Assembly (NCBI GenBank): GCA_964348665.1
Contig: CAYGDP010000014.1
Location: 24,602 to 88,601 of the forward strand
Direction: 5' to 3'
DNA from: CAYGDP01 sp964348665
GTDB lineage: Bacteria > Verrucomicrobiota > Verrucomicrobiia > Palsa-1439 > CAYGDP01
DNA length: 64,000 nt
Under the pieces are notes generated by a model that saw nothing but the letters and a program-made list of their open reading frames with translations, searched no databases and was not told the DNA's origin. The translations under genes and the position numbers were made by a program. Shown here piece by piece: positions 33,646-41,517 of this stretch (position 1 is the stretch's first letter; each line of letters opens with the position of its first letter).

Positions 33646-34022
33646 ACTTTGACTCACTCAAATTCGATGCGAGCGGTCTTGTTCCCGCGATCATCCAGGA
33701 ACGCGACACCGGACGCGTGCTGATGATGGCTTGGATGAATGCCGACTCGTTGCGCAAGACCATCGAGACCAAAAAAACGTGGTTCTGGTCGCGGTCGCGA
33801 CAGAAATATTGGCTCAAAGGCGAGACCAGCGGACATGTGCAACGCGTCAAAAAAATATCGTTCGACTGCGACGGAGATTGTCTGCTCATCGAAGTCGAGC
33901 AGGTCGGCGCGGCGTGCCACGAAGGCTACAAAAGCTGCTTCTTTCGAGCGCTCGACGGTCGCGGGCGCGCGAAAAAACTGCGCGACAAACGCATCTTCGA
34001 TCCGAAGAAAGTTTACAAATGA
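33642..34022 (+). CDS. hisI: Phosphoribosyl-AMP cyclohydrolase HisI
   Basis: The 126-residue enzyme opens the purine ring of phosphoribosyl-AMP in histidine synthesis. MMAWMNADSL, TWFWSRSRQKYWLKGETSGHVQ and the metal ligands in FDCDGDCLLIEVEQ and ACHEGYKSCFFR are all present. It is the stand-alone form without a HisE pyrophosphohydrolase domain. The ATG overlaps the hisF stop (ATGA), so translation is coupled. Confidence 0.95.
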   Translation: MNFDSLKFDASGLVPAIIQERDTGRVLMMAWMNADSLRKTIETKKTWFWSRSRQKYWLKGETSGHVQRVKKISFDCDGDCLLIEVEQVGAACHEGYKSCFFRALDGRGRAKKLRDKRIFDPKKVYK

Positions 34023-34023
34023 A

Positions 34024-34146
34024 AACTTCAATCCTCAAACTTCAAACTTCAGGGAAGCCTCAAACCCAAAACTTTAGCCCCAACGGCAAGGCACGGGGTT
34101 GGAACTTGAAGCTTGAAGTTTCTTTGGAGTTTGGAGTTTGAGGTTT
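34024..34146. repeat. CA/GT heptamer inverted-repeat element, copy 5 (hisI-trpE)
   Basis: The left arm TCAAACTTCAAACTTC continues as AGGGAAGCCTCAAACCC (34034-34068) and shares the 17-mer CTTCAGGGAAGCCTCAA with copy 3. The right arm GGAACTTGAAGCTTGAAGTT and TTGGAGTTTGGAGTTTGAGG (34101-34143) follows after a short loop. The ATG of trpE lies 17 bases further. The hairpin could influence the hisI-trpE part of the transcript. Confidence 0.75.
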
Positions 34147-34163
34147 TTCCCGCGAGGGCGCCT

Positions 34164-35663
34164 ATGATCACTCCAACGGAAAATGACTTTCTCGCGCTAG
34201 CGGCAAAGGGCAATCTCGTGCCCGTCTATCGCGAAATCCTCGCGGACACCGAGACGCCCGTGAGCGCTTACCAAAAGCTCGATCGTCGCGGCGGCGCGTT
34301 CCTGCTCGAATCCGTCGAGGGTGGCGAGCATCTCGGTCGTTACTCGTTTGTCGGCGCAAATCCACGCGCGGTATTGCGATCCGACGGAAACTCGGTCGTG
34401 CTGCATGAACACGGCAAAAAATCCGTCCTCAAGGATTTGAGCGATCCTCTGGTTGCGCTGGAACGTGTGATGGCTCGATTCCATCCTGTCACAGTGGAGG
34501 GGCTTCCGCGTTTTTGCGGCGGCGCCGTCGGGTTTCTCGGCTACGAATACGTTCACCGAATCGAGCCGACCGTCCCGCAGCCAAAGGAGGGCAGCCTCGG
34601 CACTCCCGACGTGCTTTTCATGATCGCGGACACCGTCCTCATCTTCGATCGCGTCTCGCAAACGATCAAAATCGTCTGCAACTCCCACATCGAGGACAAA
34701 ACAAAGGCGCGCGCCGCGTATCGCGACGCCGTGCGGAAGATTGACGCTATCGTTCGCAGGCTACGCGCTCCCCTCAAACCCGCTGACCGTCGCCCGCGCG
34801 ATTACCAGCGCCAGCCACCGCGCGTGCCGTTCCCGTCGAACCTGACCCAAAAACGGTTCGAGGAGATGGTGCGAAAATCCAACGAATACATCTGCGCCGG
34901 CGACATCATCCAAGTTGTCCTCGCCCAGCGGTTCTCGGCAAAGGTTCGAGCCAGCGCACTCGACATTTATCGCGCACTGCGCTCCGTCAATCCATCGCCC
35001 TATATGTTTTTGCTCGATTTCGGCGACCTGCAGCTTGTCGGCGCGTCGCCCGAAGTCCACGTCCGTTGCGAAGACGGCCACGTTGAGATCCGTCCCATCG
35101 CCGGCACCCGTCCGCGCGGCAAGACGCCCGACGAAGACATCGTGCTGGAGAAATCGTTGCTCGCCGACCCGAAGGAACGCGCCGAGCACGTGCAACTGGT
35201 GGATCTCGCCCGCAACGACATCGGCCGTGTCTGCGAATACGGAAGCGTGCGCGTCTCCGAATTCATGTTCATCGAACGCTACAGCCATGTCATTCACATC
35301 GTCAGCAACGTCGAAGGCAAACTGCAACGGGACAAAACCGTTTATGACCTCATGCGGGCGACGTTCCCCGCCGGCACGGTCGCGGGAGCGCCAAAAATCC
35401 GCGCGATGCAGATCATCAGCGAACTGGAAAATTGCCAGCGCGCCACCTACGCCGGCGCGGTCGGATATTTCTCCTTCAACGGCAACCTCGACAGTTGCAT
35501 TACCATCCGCACCGCGCTGCTCAAAAACGGCCGCGCCTATGTCCAGACCGGCGCCGGTTGCGTGCTCGACTCCAAGCCGGAAAATGAGTATCAAGAATGC
35601 ATAAACAAAGCCAAAGGAATGATTAAAGCCATTGCCTTGGCCGAAAGTTTTCGGCCAAAATGA
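34164..35663 (+). CDS. trpE: Anthranilate synthase component I
   Basis: The 499-residue enzyme converts chorismate to anthranilate using ammonia supplied by TrpG. The N-terminal region includes LDRRGGAFLLESVEGGEHLGRYSF, whose LLES-type motif belongs to the tryptophan feedback site. The C-terminal chorismate-binding domain has IAGTRPRGKTPDED, DLARNDIGRVCEYGSV, TFPAGTVAGAPKIRAMQII and QTGAGCVLDSKPENEYQE. The ATG at 34164 is used; upstream in-frame residues are translated repeat. trpG follows after a second repeat-filled spacer. Confidence 0.95.
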   Translation: MITPTENDFLALAAKGNLVPVYREILADTETPVSAYQKLDRRGGAFLLESVEGGEHLGRYSFVGANPRAVLRSDGNSVVLHEHGKKSVLKDLSDPLVALERVMARFHPVTVEGLPRFCGGAVGFLGYEYVHRIEPTVPQPKEGSLGTPDVLFMIADTVLIFDRVSQTIKIVCNSHIEDKTKARAAYRDAVRKIDAIVRRLRAPLKPADRRPRDYQRQPPRVPFPSNLTQKRFEEMVRKSNEYICAGDIIQVVLAQRFSAKVRASALDIYRALRSVNPSPYMFLLDFGDLQLVGASPEVHVRCEDGHVEIRPIAGTRPRGKTPDEDIVLEKSLLADPKERAEHVQLVDLARNDIGRVCEYGSVRVSEFMFIERYSHVIHIVSNVEGKLQRDKTVYDLMRATFPAGTVAGAPKIRAMQIISELENCQRATYAGAVGYFSFNGNLDSCITIRTALLKNGRAYVQTGAGCVLDSKPENEYQECINKAKGMIKAIALAESFRPK

Positions 35664-35803
35664 CCAATTTCCAAAGACGCAATGACCAAAGAACTCCCAA
35701 TGACTCGAACCTCAAGTAATCGCGGTTGCGTATCGCGGTTCGTTCGGCTATTGGGATTTGGGTATTCGTTGGACATTGGCCATTGGACATTGGTCATTCG
35801 CGG
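35664..35803. repeat. CCAATGAC/GTCATTGG-type inverted repeat (trpE-trpG)
   Basis: AATGACCAATTTCC, AATGACCAAAG and CCCAATGACTCG (35660-35707) face ATTGGCCATTGGACATTGGT, then CATTCG (35776-35800). The unit length is near 9-12 rather than 7, so this is a sister family of the CA/GT element. It lies directly between the trpE stop and the trpG ATG. Confidence 0.65.
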
Positions 35804-35809
35804 AGCGCC

Positions 35810-36379
35810 ATGATTCTAGTCATCGACAACTACGACAGCTTCACCTACAACCTCGTCCAGTATCTCGGCGAGCTGGGCTGTGACATAAAGGTCGCCCGCA
35901 ACGACCAGATCGCACTCGACGAAATCGAAACCCTCCGCCCCGAACGCATCCTCATCTCGCCTGGACCCTGTTCGCCGCGCGAAGCGGGACTTTCCAACGA
36001 CATCCTCCTCAAATTCGGCCCGCGCATCCCGACGCTCGGCGTCTGTCTCGGTCATCAATGCATCGGTCACGCCTTCGGTGGCGAAGTCGTCCGCGCCGCG
36101 CGCATCATGCACGGCAAAACCTCGCCCATCCATCACAACGGCAAAGATTTGTTCGCGGGAGTGAGCAACCCGTTTGAAGCCACACGCTACCACTCGCTTC
36201 TCGTCCGCCGCGAGAGCCTGCCCGCTTGTCTGGAAATTACGGCGGAGACCAAACCCGAAGGCGAAATCATGGGACTGCGCCACAAACAACTCCCCATCTG
36301 GGGCGTCCAATTCCATCCCGAAAGCATTCTGACCACCGAAGGCAAAAAGCTGCTGGCGAATTTCTTGAAGCTAGGGTGA
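35810..36379 (+). CDS. trpG: Anthranilate synthase glutamine amidotransferase (component II)
   Basis: The 189-residue class I amidotransferase supplies ammonia to TrpE; family members can be shared with aminodeoxychorismate synthase (PabA). ILVIDNYDSFTYNLVQYLGE is at the N-terminus, ISPGPCSP at 49-56, and the triad is Cys79 (GVCLGHQ), His169 and Glu171 (QFHPES). The ATG at 35810 gives the usual start; upstream in-frame sequence is repeat. Because folP lies elsewhere in the window without pabA, dual use in folate synthesis is possible. Confidence 0.94.
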   Translation: MILVIDNYDSFTYNLVQYLGELGCDIKVARNDQIALDEIETLRPERILISPGPCSPREAGLSNDILLKFGPRIPTLGVCLGHQCIGHAFGGEVVRAARIMHGKTSPIHHNGKDLFAGVSNPFEATRYHSLLVRRESLPACLEITAETKPEGEIMGLRHKQLPIWGVQFHPESILTTEGKKLLANFLKLG

Positions 36380-36490
36380 CGCTCATCAATGGGTCGCGCG
36401 CGGGCGCGGGCGATTGCGACGGTATTCGGGCGCATTCGCCAATGTTGGTTAAGGCTAAACTTGTCATTCGTCGCAGCCGTGGGAAATCAA

Positions 36491-36525
36491 ACTCAAGTTT
36501 GAACTCCGAATTCGGAGTTGGGGAT
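36491..36525. repeat. Palindromic AACTCCGAATTCGGAGTT element
   Basis: AACTCCGAA/TTCGGAGTT (36502-36519) is a perfect 18-base palindrome, preceded by ACTCAAGTTTG and followed by GGGGATT. It resembles a minimal CA/GT element. The remaining spacer (36380-36581) shows nothing else I can identify. Confidence 0.5.
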
Positions 36526-36581
36526 TCCTTTCGCGAAAAACATGCTGGTGAATTTCTGAACGGTAGGATAGACGGAAGTGG

Positions 36582-39035
36582 ATGACGTCCGAGTCGCCTC
36601 GAAGAGAGTTTGGGCCGCGCACGCCCATATGGCGTTGGCTGATTTTGTTGTTGGGGTTGTTGTTGCCGCAGGCGGTTTTGTATGGACCGTCTTTGGTGGG
36701 CGCAAAAATTCTTTTGCCCCTGGATATTTTACAAACGCCGCGGGTGTATTTGCCGCTGGATCCGCTGAAGCCGGCGCCGATTGCTCACAATCTCATCTTG
36801 TCGGATGGCGTGTTTCAGAACGAAACGAACCGCCGGTTTGCTGCGGAAGAAATCCGCGCAGGGCGGTGGCCTCTGTGGAATCCCTACAATTATTGCGGTG
36901 CCCCGTTTTTGGCGGCCAACAATACGGCGGTTTTGTCTCCATTTCGCGTGCTGGATTATATATGGCCGAGTCCGGTGGCGGTGGCATGGGGACACCTTTT
37001 GCAAGTTCTGGTTGCCGGTGTGGGGACTTTTTTATTTTTTGACCGGGTATGGAAAGTGAGTTTTCTGGCCGCCGCGATCGGGGCTTGGTGTTTTCCGCTG
37101 AATGGATTCCTGACACTCTGGTCGTATCAAACCATCAGCGCGGTGGCGACCTGGCTGCCGTGGGTTTTGTGGTTGACGGATGGAGCGGTGCGACGACCGC
37201 GGGGCGGGTCTGGAGTGGGTTTGGCATTGGTGACGGCGGCGATTTTGTTGAGCGGCCATGCGGAGACGGGAGCGCATGTATTATTGGCGTCTGGATTATA
37301 TTTTATTTGGTGCATGGTGGACGAACATGGATGGCGAGGCACGTTTACGCGAGCAGGCGCGCGGTCGGCCGCGGTGGTGGTGGCGGGATGGACGCTGGGG
37401 ACGCTGCTATCAGCGCCGCAGAGTTTGCCGACGTTGGAATATTTGCAGGAGAGCTATCGAGTGGCCAAACGCGTCGCGGGAGTGGTCGAAACGTCTCCGA
37501 TGGGGTTGGATGCCTTACCGCAAATGATCTTACCCTATATTTACGGGTCGGATAACTTTGGCAGTTTATTGCTGGGGCTGGAAAATCGCCAGGAAAGCGC
37601 GGCAATGGGATACGCGGGACTGTTGGTAACATTGGTATTTGCGCCGTTGGCGTTGAGTCATGCGCGACTGCGTCCCGCATTGATTTTCTGTGTGGTGCTG
37701 GGCGTCTTGGGCGCCTGTTCGATGTTGGATTTACCCCTTTTGCAGAAAATCTATTTGATACCTCCGTTGAATTTGCTTCGCAACAATCGATTCTTGTTCG
37801 TGACGGCTTGGGCTTTTTTGGCGGCTGGCGTGGCGGGATTGGATGCTATCCTGCGATCCGGTGTGCGCTGGAATAAATGGTACTGGAGTACCATTGCGGT
37901 GCTGATGTTGATGGGGGGATGGTGTTTGTATCGCTATTTCGTTCCGGCGCCAGAGATGGAAAATCAACTTCAGCAAATTGCGCGGGAAATTCAAGCAGGG
38001 TCGGAGTCATCAGGACAGGTGACTTTGACGGTGTTGGATTCGGTGCGCGGATGGTTTGCGCGAATGTACCTGGCAAGTTTTGCGCTGTGCATGCTGGCGG
38101 CTGCGCTATGGGCGTTGTTGATCGGAAAAGGATTGTTTCGACCTGCTTGGGGATGGGGCTTGGCGATCCTTGCACTAAGCGAATTGACAGTGAGCGCGTG
38201 GAGCATCCTTCCGCAAGCTGACCCGAAACTGTATTACCCGCCCTTGCAGGTTATATCTGCATTGGCACGCGCGCCGTCCGGGAGAATATGCGGTGTGCGC
38301 TGTTTCCCGCCGTGCTTGAATCTGCACAGCCGCATTCCGGACGTGCGTGGCTACGATGGCGCTGATCCAGCTCGGATCGTGGAATTGCTAAAACTGTTTG
38401 CGTACCAACGGTATTCGGATTCTCCCGAATACGCGGTGGTTCAGTATTTTGTTCCCCAACCAGAATCTCCGCTCTCGGATTTGCTCAATATCCGCTATTT
38501 CATTCACCGGGGACGCCCGCCCGACACCATCAAGCCCATGTTGCAATTTCCCGATTACTGGGTTGTCCAGAATCCCTATAGTCTGCCGCGCGCCTTCATT
38601 CCTCGCCGAGCAGAAATCATCAGTGAAAAAAGCGAGAGACTACGGCGGTTGGCTGACCCCTCGTTTGATCCTCGTGAGGTGGCGTACGTCGAGACTTCCT
38701 CATCGCTGCCGCCGCCGCCGTACAAGGGGCTGGCGCAGATCATCGCGGAAACTCCGCTGTACGTGCGGATTCGAGTGGATATGCAGACTGCCGGGCTCTT
38801 GTTGCTGGCAGACAGTTGGAACCGAGGCTGGACTGCGTCTTTCAATGGCAAACCGTTGGAGGTGATGCCGACCAACCATGCCTTTCGCGGAGTGATCGTA
38901 CCCACAGGCGTTGGTGTTGTGGAGTATCGCTACGACCCCGCCAGCTTTCGGAGTGGATTATGGATTGGAATTCTAGCTCTAATGACGACTGTCTTGTGGG
39001 CTGCAGTGGTTTGGAGGCGCGCCCGCCGGATGTGA
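36582..39035 (+). CDS. YfhO-type polytopic membrane protein
   Basis: The 817-residue protein has about 10-12 hydrophobic helices between residues 15 and 545, then a 270-residue soluble C-terminal domain. The conserved first extracellular loop contains RWPLWNPYNYCGAPFLAANNTAVLSPFRVLDYI, the sugar/lipid-binding type loop of YfhO family proteins, and GHAETGAHVLL follows. YfhO proteins are implicated in glycosylating teichoic acids or surface polymers; they are GT-C-like membrane proteins. The C-terminal ADSWNRGWTASFNGKPLEV is also a family hallmark. It is alone on its strand, convergent with truB. Confidence 0.85.
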   Translation: MTSESPRREFGPRTPIWRWLILLLGLLLPQAVLYGPSLVGAKILLPLDILQTPRVYLPLDPLKPAPIAHNLILSDGVFQNETNRRFAAEEIRAGRWPLWNPYNYCGAPFLAANNTAVLSPFRVLDYIWPSPVAVAWGHLLQVLVAGVGTFLFFDRVWKVSFLAAAIGAWCFPLNGFLTLWSYQTISAVATWLPWVLWLTDGAVRRPRGGSGVGLALVTAAILLSGHAETGAHVLLASGLYFIWCMVDEHGWRGTFTRAGARSAAVVVAGWTLGTLLSAPQSLPTLEYLQESYRVAKRVAGVVETSPMGLDALPQMILPYIYGSDNFGSLLLGLENRQESAAMGYAGLLVTLVFAPLALSHARLRPALIFCVVLGVLGACSMLDLPLLQKIYLIPPLNLLRNNRFLFVTAWAFLAAGVAGLDAILRSGVRWNKWYWSTIAVLMLMGGWCLYRYFVPAPEMENQLQQIAREIQAGSESSGQVTLTVLDSVRGWFARMYLASFALCMLAAALWALLIGKGLFRPAWGWGLAILALSELTVSAWSILPQADPKLYYPPLQVISALARAPSGRICGVRCFPPCLNLHSRIPDVRGYDGADPARIVELLKLFAYQRYSDSPEYAVVQYFVPQPESPLSDLLNIRYFIHRGRPPDTIKPMLQFPDYWVVQNPYSLPRAFIPRRAEIISEKSERLRRLADPSFDPREVAYVETSSSLPPPPYKGLAQIIAETPLYVRIRVDMQTAGLLLLADSWNRGWTASFNGKPLEVMPTNHAFRGVIVPTGVGVVEYRYDPASFRSGLWIGILALMTTVLWAAVVWRRARRM

Positions 39036-39057
39036 TTCCGATCCTGCGTCGATTTTT

Positions 39058-39756
39058 CTACAAAGACAGTGGAGAAATAAGCCATTCGCCCAGTTGACTT
39101 GGCGTGCGGGTAAGAATCTCAGCAAGGGTGTGTGCGTTCTCAACTTTAAATCGTCCACTGGTGTGGCGACGGATTTCAATCAGGTGCGCTCCGCAACCCA
39201 AGTCACGACCGATATCCGCGGCGATGGTGCGAACGTAGGTGCCCTTGCTGCAAGACATCATAAAACTAATTCGAGGCAACTGGATCGCCGTGACCCGCAA
39301 GTCGTAGATATGAATCAACTTCGGCTCGCGGTGAATTTCCTTGCCCTTTCGGGCGGCGCGATAGAGGACTTGGCCGGCGATTTTCTTTGCGGAATACATC
39401 GGCGGAGTCTGCATCACATCGCCCCGATATTTGGCAAACGCAGCCTCGATTTGATCAGGCGTCAACGCCGGCACGTCTTTCGTCGCCGTAATTTCTCCTT
39501 CCGCGTCCTGCGTGTCAGTTTCCGTTCCGAGAAGCATTGTGCCGGTGTAGGTTTTGTCTTCCCCCATGAATTTATCCTGAATTTTCGTCGCCCGTCCCAG
39601 TACTAAAATCAGCAATCCCGTTGCCATCGGGTCCAGCGTGCCACAATGCCCGACTCGCTTGCAATGAAACCGGCGGCGTACCGCGTCCACAATGTCGTGG
39701 CTGGTCGGTCCTTTCGGCTTGTCTACCAGTAGTAAGCCATCAAACACGTCGCTCAT
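39058..39756 (-). CDS. truB: tRNA pseudouridine(55) synthase
   Basis: The 232-residue enzyme makes pseudouridine 55 in the T-loop of tRNAs. LLVDKPKGPTSHDIV is at 9-23, GHCGTLDPMATGLL (36-49) holds catalytic Asp42, and KTYTGTMLLGTETDTQDAEG and CSKGTYVRTIAADIGRDLGCGAHL follow. The C-terminal PUA-like extension is short. The start overlaps the end of nrnA by four bases. It is the last gene of the nusA-infB-rbfA-nrnA-truB operon. Confidence 0.95.
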   Translation of the reverse strand: MSDVFDGLLLVDKPKGPTSHDIVDAVRRRFHCKRVGHCGTLDPMATGLLILVLGRATKIQDKFMGEDKTYTGTMLLGTETDTQDAEGEITATKDVPALTPDQIEAAFAKYRGDVMQTPPMYSAKKIAGQVLYRAARKGKEIHREPKLIHIYDLRVTAIQLPRISFMMSCSKGTYVRTIAADIGRDLGCGAHLIEIRRHTSGRFKVENAHTLAEILTRTPSQLGEWLISPLSL

Positions 39757-40802
39757 GCGTTTGCCTTCCCAATGGCTCGGCGAATTTCGGCGAGGACGGC
39801 GCGCTCGATCGCCTTCGGTTTTCCTTCGGGTGTGGCGCCAGCCGCGCCGGCGTGGCCGCCCCCGCCGAATTTTGCCGTGATCTGGCTGGCGTTGATGCGC
39901 GGCGATTTGCTGCGGAGACTGATGCGGATTTTTCCCGTTTCCGCGATCTCTTCGAAGAGCACGGCGACGACGGCGGTGTCCACCGCGCGCGCGAAATTAA
40001 TCAGGTCCTCGGTGTCTTCCCGCTCGGCGCCGCTCTCTTGATACATTTTTTTGGTGAGCCAGAAATACGCTACGCGGCCATCCTCGCTGAATTTCAAACT
40101 ATTGAGCACCAATCGCAAGAGTTTGAGACGGCCGGCGGTCATGGTATCGTAAATCAGGCGGCCGAGTTCGCCGATGTTGACGCCGCGCTCGACCAAATCC
40201 GCCGCGGCTCGCAATACCGCGGGCGAGGTGTTGGAGTAGCGGAAGCTGCCGGTGTCAGTTTGGATGCCGACGAACAGGGCATCGGCGATTTCCGGCGTGA
40301 TGGAAAATTTTTGCGTGTGAAACAGTTCGAAGATCATTTGACAGGTTGCTGCGTCGTGCGGTTTGATCCAGGTAATCACACCGTATCGCTCATTGGATTC
40401 GTGATGATCAATGTTGATGAGCGTAGGCGGATTGGGTTGTTGCTGCAGAGACGCCACGATTTTGCCTGCCCGTCCCAGCCTGTCGAAGTTGGCAGTGTCG
40501 AGAGCCAAGACGATTTCAATTTTTAAATTTGAATTTTCAGATTCCGCGTCGGGAGTCCGCTGGATGAGGTCGCTATCGCGCAGGAAAGAGTATCGGCGCG
40601 GGAGACCGTCGTCATTCCAAAGAGTCACCTTCTTGCCGAGTTGCTTAAGCATCAATCCCATCGCCAGAATGGAGCCGATGGCGTCCCCGTCGGGCCGGAC
40701 ATGGCTGGCGATGAGAAACCGCTGATGCTGGCGCAAAGCGCGGGCGATCGCGGCAAGTGGTGAGGGAGTGTTGCCAGTGGAAGATTTCAAGAATGGTATC
40801 AA
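39753..40802 (-). CDS. nrnA: DHH/DHHA1 family oligoribonuclease / pAp phosphatase (NrnA-like)
   Basis: The 349-residue phosphoesterase degrades nano-RNAs and probably 3'-phosphoadenosine 5'-phosphate. SHVRPDGDAIGS (33-44) and NIDHHESN hold metal ligands, and GGGGHAGAAG is the DHHA1 glycine-rich substrate loop. Residues 87-97 (ESENSNLKIEI) are encoded by an A/T-rich palindromic stretch at 40506-40545 (AATTTTTAAATTTGAATTTT) and look like an in-frame repeat insertion just before the conserved VLALDTANFDRLG strand. The start overlaps the rbfA stop by four bases and the stop overlaps the truB start, so translation is coupled. Confidence 0.9.
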   Translation of the reverse strand: MIPFLKSSTGNTPSPLAAIARALRQHQRFLIASHVRPDGDAIGSILAMGLMLKQLGKKVTLWNDDGLPRRYSFLRDSDLIQRTPDAESENSNLKIEIVLALDTANFDRLGRAGKIVASLQQQPNPPTLINIDHHESNERYGVITWIKPHDAATCQMIFELFHTQKFSITPEIADALFVGIQTDTGSFRYSNTSPAVLRAAADLVERGVNIGELGRLIYDTMTAGRLKLLRLVLNSLKFSEDGRVAYFWLTKKMYQESGAEREDTEDLINFARAVDTAVVAVLFEEIAETGKIRISLRSKSPRINASQITAKFGGGGHAGAAGATPEGKPKAIERAVLAEIRRAIGKANA

Positions 40803-41299
40803 CCTTTTTTCTTGGTTGCGCGTTTCGTAGTTCGTTTTGTCGCGGCGATCGGCTTTTTGACGCGCTTGCGAGGGCGTGGCGTCACTTCCGGCGGGGCGTC
40901 GACCGTGGAAGCAATCGGTTGCTCGGGCGCGGGCTCCGCTTCGGTTTTGTTGGCGGCGTCCGCTTCAATCTGGTCGAGAATTTGGAGGATGCGATTTCCC
41001 CGCTCGATGGAGTCATCCGGGAGGAAGGTCAGCACCGGAGTGCGTTTCATCCGAATGCGCCGCGCCATGTGACGTTGGATCGAGTGTCGATACCGGTCGA
41101 ACAGCGCGCCGACGTTTTGCTGTTGTTCAGGCGATCCGATGATGCTGTAGTAAATGTACGCGCTGCGAAGGTCGTTGGTGACTTCGGCGGCGGTGACCGT
41201 GATCAGGCCGCTGGTTTCGGTGTTGAGTTCGCTGCGAACGATTTCGCTGACCTCGCGTTTGACGAGTTCATTGACGCGAAACATGCGACGGGAGGACAT
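40799..41299 (-). CDS. rbfA: 30S ribosome-binding factor A
   Basis: The 166-residue protein assists maturation of the 16S rRNA 5' end. The KH-like domain covers about 1-110 (RVNELVKREVSEIVRSE, ITVTAAEVTNDLRSAYIYYSI, MKRTPVLTFLPDDSIERGNRI). A 45-residue tail rich in Pro, Arg and Lys (PRPRKRVKKPIAATKRTTKR) is an extension beyond the usual protein. The ATG at 41299 is preceded by a G/T-rich repeat arm, not by an obvious ribosome site. It overlaps nrnA by four bases; infB is 218 bases upstream, an unusually large gap for this operon. Confidence 0.92.
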   Translation of the reverse strand: MSSRRMFRVNELVKREVSEIVRSELNTETSGLITVTAAEVTNDLRSAYIYYSIIGSPEQQQNVGALFDRYRHSIQRHMARRIRMKRTPVLTFLPDDSIERGNRILQILDQIEADAANKTEAEPAPEQPIASTVDAPPEVTPRPRKRVKKPIAATKRTTKRATKKKG

Positions 41300-41396
41300 G
41301 GTTAAAAACTCCAAGTTTCAAATTCTCCGCCAAACAACAAGGCGATAACTCGTCCCGCCTTCGGCGGGGCGGGCAAACTCTGAAGAAACATCAAGC
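41300..41396 (-). repeat. CA/GT half element and GC hairpin between infB and rbfA
   Basis: Read leftwards, GTTTGGCGGAGAATTTGAAA then CTTGGAGTTTTTAACC runs directly into the rbfA ATG; the same GTTTGGCGGAG and AACTTGGAGTTTT occur at 9129-9165. Just upstream, CCCGCC-TTC-GGCGGG (41363-41377) can form a tight hairpin without a U-tract. The rest of the 218-base gap (41397-41517) shows no gene. Confidence 0.55.
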
Positions 41397-41517
41397 GCCA
41401 AGCTGTAGCCACATCAAGCTGCGCTGGAATGGCCGGCGCCTGAAACGCTCTTCGGGAATGGCAAATCGGATGATTCATGGTTGAGTATCGGCGGCGAGCC
41501 GGAAATTCGGTACTGCC

